The notes: generated from the sequence alone by a model not told the origin. 64,000 nt of DNA from Parasponia andersonii (GCA_002914805.1 JXTB01000138.1:66587-130586); one strand, 5' to 3'; positions 13,104-25,794 are shown, counted from the stretch's first letter. Program-made: numbers and translations.

Positions 13104-14520
13104 AAATAATACCTGGATCCATAGTTATTGTGAAGCGAGAAAGCTTGTTCACAATCATACCAAGACCAGTAGAGCATGATCATGAACACAATAATAGGAA
13201 CATGAGAATTAATGGCCTTCTACAGTCAAAGCTCTGAATAGCACTCAATGGGTTCTCACTCTTAGATGAGAGAAAAGAAGAAGAATATACGTATTATGAT
13301 TTGAATTGAAGACCATAAACTCTTTATTTTCTTTTATATACTAGGTCAACTATTACTCCATCAACCATAGTTTGGCTAGTATGGGTCCATACACATTACA
13401 AATCCAATACTTTTTAGTTGTTTTTACAGCTACTGAAAAGATCACTAATTAGCCCACTTACTTAGAGAGCCCGTATAATCAATAATTGTTAATTAACTAT
13501 GTAAGCCCACATTAGTAAATATAGGACCTAATAATAGGTGTTAATTTTACATCTAAATGATGGTTATTTTTTATACTACTTTGTTAGTTTTTATATTATT
13601 CTAAGACTAGTTATATTATTTCCGTGTTTTTAGGTATTTTGGAGGCAAAAATACAAAAAAAAAGTTGAATCAAACCAAGAACGGGCTCAAATGGACAAAG
13701 TTGGACTAGTTGGAAGAGAAATGAGTTGAAAAGGCATCAATGCCGCAATTTTCACTGACTTTGAGCCTTTTTGAAGGCCCACAACTCCTAATTTGAGTAA
13801 AATTTAACCTAGATGCCTCTCAGACCTGTTTTCTTATAAATAAGGTCCTTTACAGTAGAAGGAAGAAGTCTTAGACACCTAGAAGCCATAAAAATACTCT
13901 AAAACCTAGAGAGAAAATTAGGAGAGGAGGAGAACTTGTGGAGCTGCAGCAACTATCCTTGTTTTTCTTCATTTTTCTTTCAGTTTTTTTTTTTTTTTTT
14001 TTTTTTTTGAATGAATGAATACTAGCATGATCTTCTTATTGTTTATTCTCATATACATGCTAGTATAAACCCTAGATTAGGTTAAGGATGATTTCAAAGC
14101 CCTAGATATGATCTTCTTATCGATTATAGTGAAGAATATAATCTAAGGTATAGATTTTGTATTTGTTAGATTGCAATCTAGATCAATCTAAAATTTTTCT
14201 CAATGTTAATGCTTTTGTTAATTAACTCCAGGGTATTTGCTTAGGTTAATTAATAAGAAATTAGATATGACATTTATCTATCTAGCGTACAATCTAAGGA
14301 ATGATAAGGATAGTTGCGTATTTGTGAGCTATCTACGGTTGATATCTCTATTGAATAATTATTAAGATATGGTAATTAATTAGCATAACTGTTTAATGGT
14401 GGCAAATGAACTTTTAACCTATTTGCTTTACTGTTTTTTTTATTCTTGTTTAATTTTATTTTCAATTACCCCTTTTACCATAGGATCTTTAATAAACTAA
14501 TAAACCAATTTCTCATGAGA
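13104..14520. other. Non-coding, LTR-like leader sequence
   Basis: No gene is visible. Around 13620-13980 there is an ATAAATAAGG TATA-like motif, then TAGAAGG and AGAGAGAAAATTAGGAGAGG, and a poly-T tract at 13987-14008. This resembles the promoter and leader of an LTR retroelement, but I could not place convincing LTR ends or a target duplication. Confidence 0.3.
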
Positions 14521-14640
14521 TTGACCCTCATTTGTCATTATAATAGGTAATATTAGGATTTTCGTAAGCGTAGGTAGAGAATGACCCTTATTTGTCATTA
14601 TAATAGGTAATATTAGGATTTTCATAAGCTTAGGTAGAGA
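14521..14640 (+). repeat. 60-bp tandem duplication
   Basis: Two adjacent 60-bp units (14521-14580 and 14581-14640) differ at about five positions. The core is CATTATAATAGGTAATATTA. It explains the 60-codon minus-strand frame over 14497-14679, which is not a gene. Confidence 0.9.
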
Positions 14641-15684
14641 TAGATGGAAAATTAATTTGATTATTTGATTATACACCACCTAACATACTTTCCTCTCAAA
14701 TTCAGATTTTTGTGATTTGATCTCTTATTTTAAATAAAAAAAATTATTGTGGTTTGTTATATTCAAATCTCATGTATCGGTATTGAAATCGGATTTGCAT
14801 TTGTTATTTTTGTAAGTTTTTTTTTTTTCGAGAAATAGGGGGTTCGCTTTACTCATATTATTGCTTTTTTTTTTTGTTTCCCTTTCGTTCATAGATTTCA
14901 TGAACTAGTCTCTCTATCTCTCTTTTACATATGTGCGTATTTCGCTCTCATTCAATTTTGAAACTCAGTAACTTAAAGTGAATTTCTAAATTTATAAACT
15001 TCGAAAAAATAAACCAGAGGCCAGAGCCAAGCTAAGCTAAGTTACTGACCCTTTACTTTTGTATTGCATCCCATATCATAATTTAATTTGGAATTTTTCC
15101 CCAAATACTTTTTGCAGTGACTAACAACTAATAAGTGCATTTGCCAAAGAAGGTTTGTAACTCTCTCTATATATTTTTCTTGGTTAAATATGCTAATAAA
15201 CTGACTTCTGAACTCAATGTTTTCTATAGAGTCCTAATTTGTAATCATATTAGTACATTTCCGGCATAACTAAATACGATTTTATGACATTTGTTGGAAT
15301 CAAGGACAAGATTTTAGTGTCATATCAAACACAATTTTTCAAATTCTTAAACGATTACATGGCCCTCCTCAACTTTCTAAGTAATCTGAAAACTTGAAAC
15401 TCCTTATATCAAACAGCCCTATCTTTTATTTTTCCAATCCAATCACTTTTTGAATTTGATTTCGAAAAAAATAAAAATGTATATCCTTTTCTTTTGGGTT
15501 ATATGCAAAAAAATATATCATAAAGTATAGTCTTTTTGCAAATTTATTCTTGTATTTTGATTTATGCAAAAAAGATACCTCTATATTTCAAATATTTGTA
15601 AATTCCTTCTGCAGACCAATAAATTTCTCACTAAACACGTAATCTAAATTGAAAATATTTTATTTTTATTGACTAATACAAAAA
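14641..15684. other. Non-coding AT-rich stretch
   Basis: Homopolymer-rich (poly-T near 14820 and 14866). No reading frame, transposon end or regulatory site can be supported. Confidence 0.4.
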
Positions 15685-15814
15685 ATCTATTAAAAATAAC
15701 TTAAAATAATTACCACAAATCTTCTAATTTGTACACAGAAAGTACAAATATCTATTGAAAATAACTTAAAATAGTTAGCACAAATTATTCAATTTGTACA
15801 CAAAGAGTACAATT
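15685..15814 (+). repeat. 65-bp tandem duplication
   Basis: Units 15685-15749 and 15750-15814 both begin ATCTATT and contain AAAATAACTTAAAATA and AATTTGTACACA. Confidence 0.75.
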
Positions 15815-15923
15815 TTACAAAAATTTAAAATGTGAAGATATAATTTTGTGCAAATCAAAAGACATGATTAAAATTACAAAAATGTCATACTTCAAAATAT
15901 TTTTTGTAGTTATACTTCGAGTT

Positions 15924-17559
15924 TAGAGTTAGCAAAATGGGTAGACTGGGTCGGGCTTGCCTAATGCGGGATTGACTAGGGGAAAAATGAAAATGAAATC
16001 TAACCCAACCCGTTGGCTCGTTAGGCTCCTAGGCGGGCCGAGCCGAGCCTAGAACGAGCCAAGATGTGTCAACCTATAACGGCCTATTCTTGGCTCGGTT
16101 TTTAAAAAATAAAAAAAGAATATTATGTTAATATATGTGTAGATTTAATTAAAAAACTAAAAATAAAATTTATATAAAAAAGATAATATGGTATGTTTTT
16201 TCTATTAATTAAAATGTAAAAATAATTAAATAAGTATATAAGTATTTAAGTTAAATAGTTGATAAAAGAAAAGTTAAAAACAAAAAAAAAATTAAGAAAA
16301 TTATTTAGAATTATAATGAAAATATTTGAAAAAAAAAATAAAGAAACAAATAAATTTTGAATTTCATTTTATTGGTTTAATATTTGACTATCTCATTAAA
16401 AAAATTATTAAAAAAAAAAACTCATTAGATAAACCCCCTTGAAATATGTGAATTTGTCACTTCAATTTGGGGGCTTGCTGACTTGGTCACCCCCTTCAAC
16501 TATATGAATTTGGTCACTTCATTTTGGGAACTTGCCGACTTGGTCACCCCCTTGACTTATGTGAATTTGGTCTTTTTCTTTATTAGCATTCATTTCCAAA
16601 TCGATATGGATATTTTTTGACATATCTATATCCTATATAAACATATTAATATATTAATTAATTTAAAGTAATTAAATAGTAAATATATTACAAATTTAAT
16701 TAACTTGAATTAGAATGATAGAAAACATATTTGATATTACTTTTGATTAATTTGAGTTAGAATGGTAATAAATATATTACTATATTAATTAATTCGAATT
16801 TGAATTATACTAAACATATTACTATATTAATTAATTTCAATGTGAATGATAATAAAAATATTACTATATAATTAATTTGAATATATTATGATTATAAATA
16901 TTTTACTAACTTAATTGTAATTTATATACATTGAAATTTAATATACTACTAAACATAAGTCATAATTGTGAAAATACTATTATACTACTGAACGTACTAC
17001 AAAATACTTGAAATTAAAAAGATAAGTGTGAAAAGTTTGAATTGAGACTTGAGAGTTAAGATACTTGAATAATGGAAGATCTTTGGATTATGGAAGAATT
17101 GGAAATGGAGATTAGAGAATATAATTAAAAGTTATAATTTAGTAATTAGATAATATAATTAGAAAGAAATTTTTTTGTTGATAATACAATTAGCGATAAT
17201 GAGAGAATAAAAGAGTATCGTGTTGAATTGATACTTGAAATTGTGAAAAAAGGAATGAAAGGATAGGGTATTTAATTATTTATAGATATAGAAACAAGTT
17301 TTTTTTTAATTTATTTATTATTTTTTTAATGGTTTTTATATTTATTTAAAAACATTAAAAAAAATTAAAAAAATTTGAGGAGCACAAGCAGTGGCGCAAC
17401 GTTATTACCGTTTGTTACTTGTATGAGGGCCCAAGTCACTTGGGCCCGAAGTTAAAAAAAAAAAAAAAAGCTGGTTATGCACATGGTGGGCCGCTATATG
17501 TAGGCCCAACCCTCAAGCCACAATACCAGGTCGCAGCCCGGCCCCTTTTAACAGCTCTA
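15924..17559. mobile_element. Non-autonomous hAT-like DNA transposon (1636 bp)
   Basis: The left end is TAGAGTTAGCAAAATGGG; the right end read in reverse is TAGAGCTGTTAAAAGGGG (13 of 18 positions match). This is close to the TAGAGCTGTCAAAA-type ends of plant hAT elements. The flanks TTCGAGTT (15916-15923) and ATTGAGTT (17560-17567) agree at 6 of 8 positions, as expected for an aged 8-bp duplication. Subterminal GGGCCGAGCCGAGCC and GGGCCCAAGTCACTTGGGCCC motifs also fit. No transposase frame is present. Confidence 0.65.
16434..16571 (+). repeat. 56-57 bp tandem repeat inside the hAT-like element
   Basis: There are two full units and one partial unit, starting at 16434, 16490 and 16547. Each begins CCCCCTT and contains TGAATTTGGTCACTTCA followed by GACTTGGTCA. 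Confidence 0.75.
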
Positions 17560-17610
17560 ATTGAGTTACTTGTGCTTACAATTATACTCTTTACACAATT
17601 TTCACTTATT

Positions 17611-18055
17611 GGTTATGAACAAATTCGATCAATTGAAAAAAGCCTTCAATACCAAATCCAGATGCTCACAAGGTTGCTACATGTGGAATAGATAACGTAG
17701 GAGTAAGTGAAAAGGAAGCAAACGTATCTTAGAAAACAGATGATTTGCTGACATATCGTCCAAATCCTGACAAGCTTGTTGTTAAAGCAGATGGAACTAA
17801 TCAGGTTAATTGCATATCAATTGGAGTATTTCTTGGTGAATTATGTTAATATTGTAGGATGGCGTATGTAAACTGCCGAGATTTGCTTCTACTTCTATGA
17901 AAGAAGATAAGATGTCAAAGAAGAGAAACATACTTCACGTCAAGCTAGGGAGAGTACTTACATAAGAGCTCTTATGGATGATTTCGAGGGTAGACCTGAA
18001 GAGGGAGAGTACTTACGTAAGAGCTCTTATGGATGATTTGGGTAGACCTGAAGAG
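17611..18055 (+). pseudogene. Neuroguidin (Sas10/Utp3/C1D family) fragment
   Basis: Two exons of a plant neuroguidin-like protein, a family of nucleolar rRNA-processing and translation factors, remain. Exon 17611-17804 reads EQIRSIEKSLQYQIQ, then after a frameshift GIDNVGVSEKEANVS, a TAG, and LLTYRPNPDKLVVKADGT. The intron is 17805-17857 (GT-AG). Exon 17858-18055 reads DGVCKLPRFASTSMKEDKMS and then ALMDDFEGRPEE. These match the conserved YRPNPD, DGVYxPPKFAPTSM and LMxDLExRPEE blocks of the family. The N-terminal half is absent: the fragment begins about 50 bp after the hAT-like element. A frameshift, stops and an internal duplication make it non-functional. Confidence 0.7.
17948..18055 (+). 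repeat. 53-55 bp tandem duplication in the neuroguidin fragment
   Basis: Units 17948-18002 and 18003-18055 both start GGGAGAGTACTTAC and end GGTAGACCTGAAGA. The second lacks two bases. The duplicated segment codes for the TYxRALMDDxxGRPEE block. Confidence 0.85.
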
Positions 18056-18743
18056 GTTAGTGCTAAGAATACTTAGGACCAGTTTGGCATTGTCGTAGAT
18101 TTTAAAAGAATCATTTTTATCTATACTGAAGGAAAAATTGGTTGTTGCATGAAGTACTGAGTGTTTGATAGATTGTGATTTTAAAATGCTATGATATAGA
18201 AAAATTGTATTAGAGTGTTGGTAAATTGTAAGGCTGATTGATATAGACATGAACATAAGGTATATGAAATTCAATAAAGGAAATAAACCGAAAAAGAAGA
18301 GAAATCCAATTAAAAGATGGAGTAACAAAATAGAACCTACAAAACGTAGCCAAAGGCTAAAATTTTTGATGCAATTTAAAAAGGATGAACTTATTTACTT
18401 CTTTAATAAATAATTGTAAAATATTTTTATACGCTAGAAAAGTTTGTATGTGCCACTAATTCCATCTCTGTTTAATATGCAGTGACAGTGGGAATTGAAT
18501 AAAAGTGATATTCCTATATTTTATGGAGAGCACTAAAAGAGCGAGAAAGAATATCTAAAGATTAAAATAGCCTATACAATTGGTATTTGTGAATCAAGCT
18601 TACCAAAAGAAAAGTTAAAGTTCTCCAATCCAAAGGTTATACTTTCACTTTCACTTTCATCTAATACAATTGAACTAACCGTAACTTTGCTTAAAAACAA
18701 AAAGATAAATGACTCTATTAGTCCATAAATTATAAAAGTAAAA
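18056..18743. other. Non-coding AT-rich stretch
   Basis: It contains GGACCAGTTTGGCATTGTCG near 18074, like the end of a hAT-type MITE, but no opposite end could be fixed. A 118-codon minus-strand frame (17972-18328) overlaps the neuroguidin fragment antisense and has no family resemblance. Confidence 0.4.
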
Positions 18744-19236
18744 GGATAAATGACTTTATTAGTCTATGAATTATAGAAAAAAAATCTTATTTTAGTCTTA
18801 AATTTTAAATTATACTTTATTGGTTCTTAAATTATAAATACATTTTATTTAAAACTTATCAGAATGAGCACATAAGTTATATTTCTCATTTTGTGTCAAT
18901 AATTTCAACAAAACGTTGTATTTTAGACAATTCTACGTTAGATTATTGTTCAATATAATACAACTAATTTTTGTTCAACTAATCATTTTGAAACTACTTC
19001 AATTCATGTTTTAATCTTTTTATAGTGTTGGATTATGTTTCTAGATATAAAATAAGTACAATAGAATTGTAAATGTGTCTTATATGCTCATTTTTTTTAA
19101 ATAAAATAAAATATACAACCAAAAGGACTAAATGAATCTTTTTTAATAATTTAAGGACTAAAATGATATAATTTAAAACTTAAGAACTAAAATGAGACTT
19201 CTCTCATAGTTTAAGTACCGACAAGATCATTTATCC
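18744..19236. mobile_element. MITE with long imperfect terminal inverted repeats
   Basis: The left end GGATAAATGACTTTATTAG and the right end read in reverse, GGATAAATGATCTTGTCGG, begin about 120 bp of imperfect inverted similarity, including TTTTAAATTATA and ATTTTATTTAAAA. A partial extra copy of the left end lies at 18708-18743. It is non-coding. Confidence 0.6.
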
Positions 19237-19617
19237 AAAACAAAATGATTCATCGTCATCATATTTTCATATTATAATCAATTAGAATAGAAAGCAAATA
19301 TAAAAAATGCAAAATAAAAATGCGAAAGTTTATCCCGATTAAAAAAAAATCTCTCCCAAAGTCTACCAACCAAGCGAAAAAGAAAAGACAAAGAAACAAA
19401 AAAAAAAAAGGAAAAAATTCTGAAAATTGGTTTATCCACACAGGCAGTGACCTGGTTGCCCTCCAAATGAAGAAAATGATTGCGTTTGTCGCGTTTTAGG
19501 TTAGAGAGAGAAAGGGGTAGTATTTTGGTATTTTGCAAATTATTTAGGGTTAACTTTGGTATATTAAAATATTCATTCAAATGCTGGGTAGATTCCCGCG
19601 AAAGTGAAAGCTGTCTT

Positions 19618-19751
19618 GGGCCAATTTGGCTTTCGGCTATAACTTTAGCCAGAATTACTCAAAAATCTATTTTTAGTTTTTTGCCAAACACTTTTTGGCC
19701 CACAAATTGTCCAAAAAATACTTCAGCTTCTTAAAAAGCATAACCAAATTG
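19618..19751. mobile_element. Short MITE-like element
   Basis: The left end is GGGCCAATTTGGCTTTCGG; the right end read in reverse is CAATTTGGTTATGC. Internal GCCAAACACTTTTTGGCCC is also arranged in opposite orientation. This resembles small hAT-type MITEs of dicots. No clear target duplication. Confidence 0.35.
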
Positions 19752-19830
19752 TTATATGTTGTTATGCCATAAATTATAGCTAGTGTGAAAGATCAAGTCA
19801 ACTCAGGGGACTATGTTGGTTATGTTAGTT

Positions 19831-22800
19831 CTATACCTTTTCCATCGCAGATGGGTTTAAAGAATCTGATTTTATTATTTTTCCATTTTCTAAATGAGGC
19901 ATGATACCCCTCTTCTGTCCCTGATCCAGAACAGAGCACAGCAAATTCCATAACTGCAAAACTCTGATATCAACTAATTTTGGTGGTAATGTATAGAGTA
20001 TGAGTCCCAAGACAAGAATCAAACTGCCAAAGAGGAAGAAGGAACTCAAAGTTGAACTCTCTGGTAAATAAGGCAACGAGACAGAAAGGATGTAAATCGA
20101 AATCGGCACTGCAAAATTGATATAAGCTGGTGTTAGCTAAAAGCTTAGATACCTCTTATCTTTTCTAACAAATATGAAATCTAGTTTGTCGAGTAAATAG
20201 AGAGGGAGAAAGACAGCCTGATAACATCACGGCAAGAGAAGAAACGACCGCAGAGGAAATCTTTACTAGATTAAGCACTGATATATTGAACATAAGATTG
20301 GTAGCTACATAAAGCAGTGGAAGCAATGGAGAACCTTCACAACCTGAAATTAGGGAGTAATAAGGAACGGTGAGAAAAACTTCTTAAGGTTCTGAATTTT
20401 GTTTCATAAAAACCTGAAAATTTAGTCACTTTCTGCTAAATGGATCGTGAGGATATCTATAGTAGAATTTATCAATTTCAGTATGTAAAATCAAGCTAAA
20501 ACACAAACTAATTAGTAGATTATTATTATTTTGTCATAAACATGCATACGATAACAGCCTGCTACAAAGGTCTTGATTATCATTTCAAGAAATCACTTGC
20601 ATCAAGTAAAATAGACCTCTCAACAGTCTTAGTTCATTCTTCCATCATTCAAGTAAGCGCTTTATCTTAAACATCACTTGCATAACTTCTTATTCATTAT
20701 GATAATATTTGGATATTTGTTTTTCTCTTGCAATGTCTAAACTTCAGCCTTATACCAAAAAACATCCTTACATGACAATTTTCTCTATATCAACTTACTA
20801 GATGAATATCAGTAGTAGAAATTTTTTCATTGCAAAAGCTGAATTATTTCAAATTCAAACTTATTACGTGGAAAAATAAGTATTGGACTACAAATGGGAA
20901 GTATCTTTCTATATAAACATGAATAGACTGTAAAACAAATAGTCGAGAATCATAGCATACTGAATAGTTGTATGTCATTAGGGACACATTAAAACAGACA
21001 TTGACAGAACCTTATATAGATTATTAAGAGGAAGAGTTATTATTTCCAATCAATTGTCTTATAACGCACTAGTTCAGTTTTGCAGCAAGCATACCATGAT
21101 GAACATCAAGTTCAAGAATTATACGACATTAGAAGCCAAATACATTCACACTTGTGTACAATCTAAAGAGCATGAGAATTTTGCCTGATGTACTGGTTCC
21201 AACGTTCAGAAAGCAACCGACACCACTTTTAAAATAAGAAGGAAGTTGAGCAAATGGTATGCCTTTCATGCTTGACAAGAAAGGTAGTAAGAGAAGTACA
21301 AAAAGAGTCCACACGAAGAAATAAATAAATGAAAAAAAAGAAAAAAGAAGAAGATAAAAGGGAATCAGTAATATGAGAACATCTTAAAATTAATATTCAG
21401 ACCCCAGAACAGTTAGTAAGATAGATAATTGATACATGAAAATGAAAACAACAATACAACTCCTTAGGTAACTTATTTGAAATCATGGTTAGAGAGATCC
21501 AATTGTTGCCATTATATATGTTAAAATCTTGTTAGGCCAATTGACATACCCTCATACTGGAGGGTTGAAATCAATAATAGTTTAGGTGACAACACCACAA
21601 CCCTCAAATTTAGGCAGAGTGTCTGAAGACTTATCCTTATAGCTAGAGGGTCTAAGCATATATTAATACAAAAGTAAGTCCATTGCCATACTGTAGCTAA
21701 TGTAGGCCGATTAGATTGGCTAAAAGTTATACTACTTAAGTTGTTGAAACCTAAGAATCTGAATCTCGATATAATACAATCAAAGCCATGTAAAATATTA
21801 CCTGAAATCTAGATCCAAAAGAATTGACAACAAATATGTCAAGTGACTTGCCCTGCATTGTGAAATAGGTTTAGGAGCATTTAAGTCAAATTAAAATGCG
21901 AAAGCAAAACGTGTAAAGAAGAAGAAATTAGTTTAACTGGTTAACCAATCACTCAAAAAATCAAAGCAGATGTTATGGTACCTTAAGGCGAGCAACAGCA
22001 TCAATAAATACAAATTCCTGTTCAAACAGTGGGGAAAAACAATAATAATAATAGTAATAATAATCAGGTATTTCGTTCTGCTAATAGCAGGGTACAAATA
22101 GACTGATTTCAAATGTATTGTTTTGACCTTGATAATGGATGCACCAGCTTGAAAGGCACTCGAAGCAATCATTAATACTGGCCACACAAACTCAACTCCA
22201 GATAGCATCTGATTAGCATTAGAACCACTGCAACATGGCATACCAATAATAGTTACAGGACTACTTCACGACAAGTGGTTGAATTATGAGAACTAAATAA
22301 GTGGAATGTGACAGGGATCATATTCTTGATCCTCATACGGTTTTTAGACGTCTTTAGCTTCTTTATCAAATTGTTTTCATATTCAATTAGATGTTGTAAT
22401 TGTTTAGGCTGTGGAAGAAAGAACAAGAAAGAACGGATTAAGATACCTTGTGACAGCGACGGCTACCCCAATAGCTACAAGTAAGCAGCCGGCTATCTGA
22501 CTGATTGTGCATGTTCTTCTCAATATCGGAATAGAAAGAGTCAGCTGCCATACCAAAAACGTCTGCAAAATAAAGGTATAAAAAGTTACCCTGAGGAGTT
22601 GTATTTTGGCATAATTTTGAATCGAATAGAAAAGTACGCTCTTATCTTTATGTACATATATTCCCAGATTAGAAAAATAGAAAGTACCTGACTCAAAATG
22701 GGAACGGCTGGTCCAGGCAGCATTGCTATCGAGGATGCATAAAGTTAAGCATAAATCTTAATCTGCCTTATTTAAACAATTTTGTAGCAGTTATTTTGCT

Positions 22801-23753
22801 CCATCTTAATCATGAACAAAAACCAAAGCATTGTACCCAAATCCTATGTATTTTCAAATACCATTGTCACAAATAGATACAATGAAAAATACAACAATAC
22901 AAGCCAATACACAATATCATAAATATACATATTTTTCACGTAAAGTTCAAGCTAAGCCTACAAAGTTTGTCAAGCTGATATTATGAAAACCCAGTATCTC
23001 AAATTCTCAGTCAGCCCTCAAAACTCATTATCTAGTCTAGTTACATGTTGAGGCCTAAATAAATTTAAAGGGTACCTGCGGCAGCCATTCCCAAAGCCAC
23101 TCCAAAAGCTTCAAGAGCACCAATGCCACAGAGAGTGATGTTGGCTGAGCTATTATTTCATCCGTAACAATGCCTGTATTGTATCTCGTGTATAATATCA
23201 TACCTGCAACAAAACCAGACCCATTTATCACCACGGAATCACATTCCAATTCCCACACCCGAAAAAAAAAAAATCGAAAGAAGCGTATTCCCAAAAGTGG
23301 TCAACTGGGCCAAAAAGAAAAGGGAATTCTTTTATGGGTACGAGAGCGAGCTTATAGAGAACCCGATTGGCAACAGCGAAGGCGATGTTCAACGCTGAGT
23401 TGAGAAGGACCTGTTGACTAATGGTGGAGGAGGAAGAAGGAGAAGGAAGTGGGGGCGTGTTTGGGCTCGAAGCGTGAGCTCTGAAATCCCGACCGCTTGA
23501 TGAGCATGAGCCTTTAAGGCGAATGGTAAGGATGTTTCTGGGAATAAGATTGGAATCGAGGGAGAATCATGGTTGGGGAAGGGAGACGCAGGAGTGGCGG
23601 AATGGAATGGAAATGGAAACGATGACGGATTGGGGCATTCCTGACGGAAAGCATCTGAAGTCGCTCAGTTGAAGACGGAGACGGAGAAGGCGACATTGAC
23701 GGCATAGGAATGGGAATGGGAGGCCGGAAAGGTGCCAAACAACCGAATCCCAT
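19831..23753 (-). pseudogene. CLT: CLT-type plastid thiol/glutathione transporter (CRT-like), probably pseudogene
   Basis: The family (plant homologues of the chloroquine-resistance transporter; ten-helix drug/metabolite transporters of the plastid envelope) exports glutathione and its precursor. Exons on the minus strand: 1, 23753 to about 23290; 2, 23203-23076; 3, 22726-22689 (MLPGPAVPILSQ); 4, 22562-22447 (TFLVWQL, QIAGCLLVA); 5, 22227-22128 (MLSGVEFVWPVLMIASSAF, FQAGASIIK); 6, 22017-21982; 7, 21852-21802 (GKSLDIFVVNSFGSRFQ); 8, 21308-21185 (KGIPFAQLPSYFKSGVGCF); 9, 20343-20218 (LLYVATNLMFNISVLNLVK); 10, 20108-19831 (LPYLPESSTLSSF). Exons 3-7, 9 and 10 are in phase. Damage: the likely start MGFGCLAP is out of frame with the rest of exon 1, a +1 shift lies near 23315, a 1-base loss lies in exon 2 near 23120, and exon 8 lacks an AG acceptor. 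Two donors are GC. Base-calling errors could mimic some of this. Confidence 0.75.
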
Positions 23754-23884
23754 TTGATCAGAGCGAGAGTGAGAGTGAGAGTGAGAGCGAAGATAGAACG
23801 ATAGAGAATGAGAAAGGTTGTTGACATTATTATTATTATTATCATTATTATTTCATATGATTTCTTGTCGGTTGTTCGGTGCAC

Positions 23885-24979
23885 GTGTTTCAGTGTTCAT
23901 AATGAAAAAAAATATATGTTTCGGCAATAGCAGATAATGATTCCATTGATTATCAATGAATACTAAACTAAACGTATTTTGTGTTTGGAAAAAGGGTAAT
24001 GCTATATCTTCTGGTCAGGCCATGTTCTAATCAATTCATTACTTAAGACATTTTCGTTGCATACCACCGGTGAAAAAAATAACTTTTTAGATTCAATGAG
24101 TGTATAAAAAACTTTGAGAGATATCAATTACCTGCAAAGATTATGGTCTATTCCAAAATATGCTTGGTTTATAAAAAAGAAACAAGTAAAACATGCAAAA
24201 GTAATAAATTGTAATGGTCAAAGATGATAAGTGGAAGTTATTGAAGTGGATTTCGCTACGTTCCCTTCAGAATTGGACAATCTTTAGTTAGAAAAATCAG
24301 TTATTGTGAAGAATATGACTTTTTATAGTTTTTATTATAATTAAATCAGTTATTGTAAAAGATACAAGTCATATGACTTTCTTATGATGATATATTCGTT
24401 CATTCTCTTAAACTAATAATAATAATGAGATTCTGGATAAATAGCATTCAAAGAAAGTGTAAAGAAACTAACCATATAATTAATAAAGTATGTATAAGAC
24501 TATATTAATATACATATATATTTCATTTTTTGTGACATGACAGGTGAAAACCAAAATGTCGAATTCAAGCTCAACTAAGCTTCAAATTGAAAATAAATAA
24601 TTTTGATTTCAATTAATTCTTCTAAATTTTGGAAAAGTCGATTTAGAAACAACATTTGAAACCCATTATGGCTTATTCTGCCCCTCTTCTTAAAAAAAAT
24701 AAAAAATAAATAAATTTATAGCCAATAGATTCTTTTAATTTAGAAATAAAACCATTAATCCAGTAATCCTTCATGCTTGTTGGTTAATAGGGAAAAAAAC
24801 GTAGTTGAATGAAAATTTAGGATTCTTTGGTTCACAATTTGAGATTATTAGTTTTGAAAGCATGATATAGAAATATATGATTCAAAAAATTTGGTTTGTA
24901 AACACAATTTGAATTGTCCAATTTAAAAATGTACATTTCAATGAGTGAACCATATAAGTAGATACCCATGTCTTATTAG
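23885..24979. other. Non-coding AT-rich stretch upstream of the CLT-like gene
   Basis: No frame or family resemblance. Just inside the CLT 5' end, a GAGTGAGAGTGAGAGTGAGAG run (near 23764) and an ATT microsatellite (near 23828) could be part of the 5' leader or promoter. Confidence 0.4.
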
Positions 24980-25083
24980 TTGACGAAGGCACGATAACAA
25001 AATCAGTGTTGTTCCACTTGTGGTCTTAAATTTGACGTAGGCACGATAACAAAATCAGTGTTGTTCCACTTGTGGTCTTAAAT
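24980..25083 (+). repeat. 52-bp tandem duplication
   Basis: Units 24980-25031 and 25032-25083 both begin TTGACG and continue GGCACGATAACAAAATCAG with only one visible difference (GAAGG against GTAGG), so the duplication is recent. Confidence 0.9.
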
Positions 25084-25786
25084 ATTGTTAGACTATGAGA
25101 CTCAAATAGTTACAGTAATGAAAATCGCGGGTGAGGTGGAAGGGCATTATTGATTCCTTTTTTATTCCACAAAAAAAAAAAAAGAGTGTTAAGGAAGTTT
25201 AAAATCAATTTTTAACATTTTACCTCAAAATGAAAAATAATTTAAAATTTACAATGTCTAGCATGAAAAAATAAAAAAAAGAAGACATTCCATAATTTTT
25301 AGATTGAATATATCACAATATTTTTAATATTATATATCATAATTTGTTTTTGTTAGAATATATTTTATAATTTGTAATTAAAAAGTATAGCGTAATTTCA
25401 TAAATAAGTAATAAGTTTAATATATTTATTATTTAAGTGATAAAAATATTCACTATCTAATATTTCGACTTTAAATTCTAACCACGTTAGAAATAAATAT
25501 GAAAATTTATTATCTCACTTCTAAACATGAAAATTTATTATCATGAGAATTGTGTGATAGTAAGTATTTTTTTTTAATTTATAATAATTAGAGATCATTA
25601 AATTTTATTTTTTTTAAAGTCTAAAATATTTATTTTTTAAATGACAGGAAAAATAAAAAACAACGCAAAAATTAAAGGAAAAAAAAGATAGAATATTCGA
25701 GGACAATTTTCTAGATAGGCCCGAATAATTGCTACTTACAGCCCAAGCAAAGCAAGAGAGCCTGGAAAGGCATCCGGACAGCACGC
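25084..25786. other. Non-coding stretch and upstream region of the CHCH gene
   Basis: AT-rich and homopolymer-rich up to about 25700, then more balanced sequence (GCCCAAGCAAAGCAAGAGAG near 25741), as expected of a proximal promoter. No defined element beyond the TATA box could be identified. Confidence 0.4.
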
Positions 25787-25794
25787 TATAAATA
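25787..25794 (+). promoter_or_regulatory. TATA box of the CHCH gene
   Basis: TATAAATA lies 99 bp upstream of the ATG at 25894. Transcription would be expected to start about 30 bp further on, near 25820, leaving a leader of about 70 bases rich in CT (CTCTCTCACACCTTCTCTG). Confidence 0.6.
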
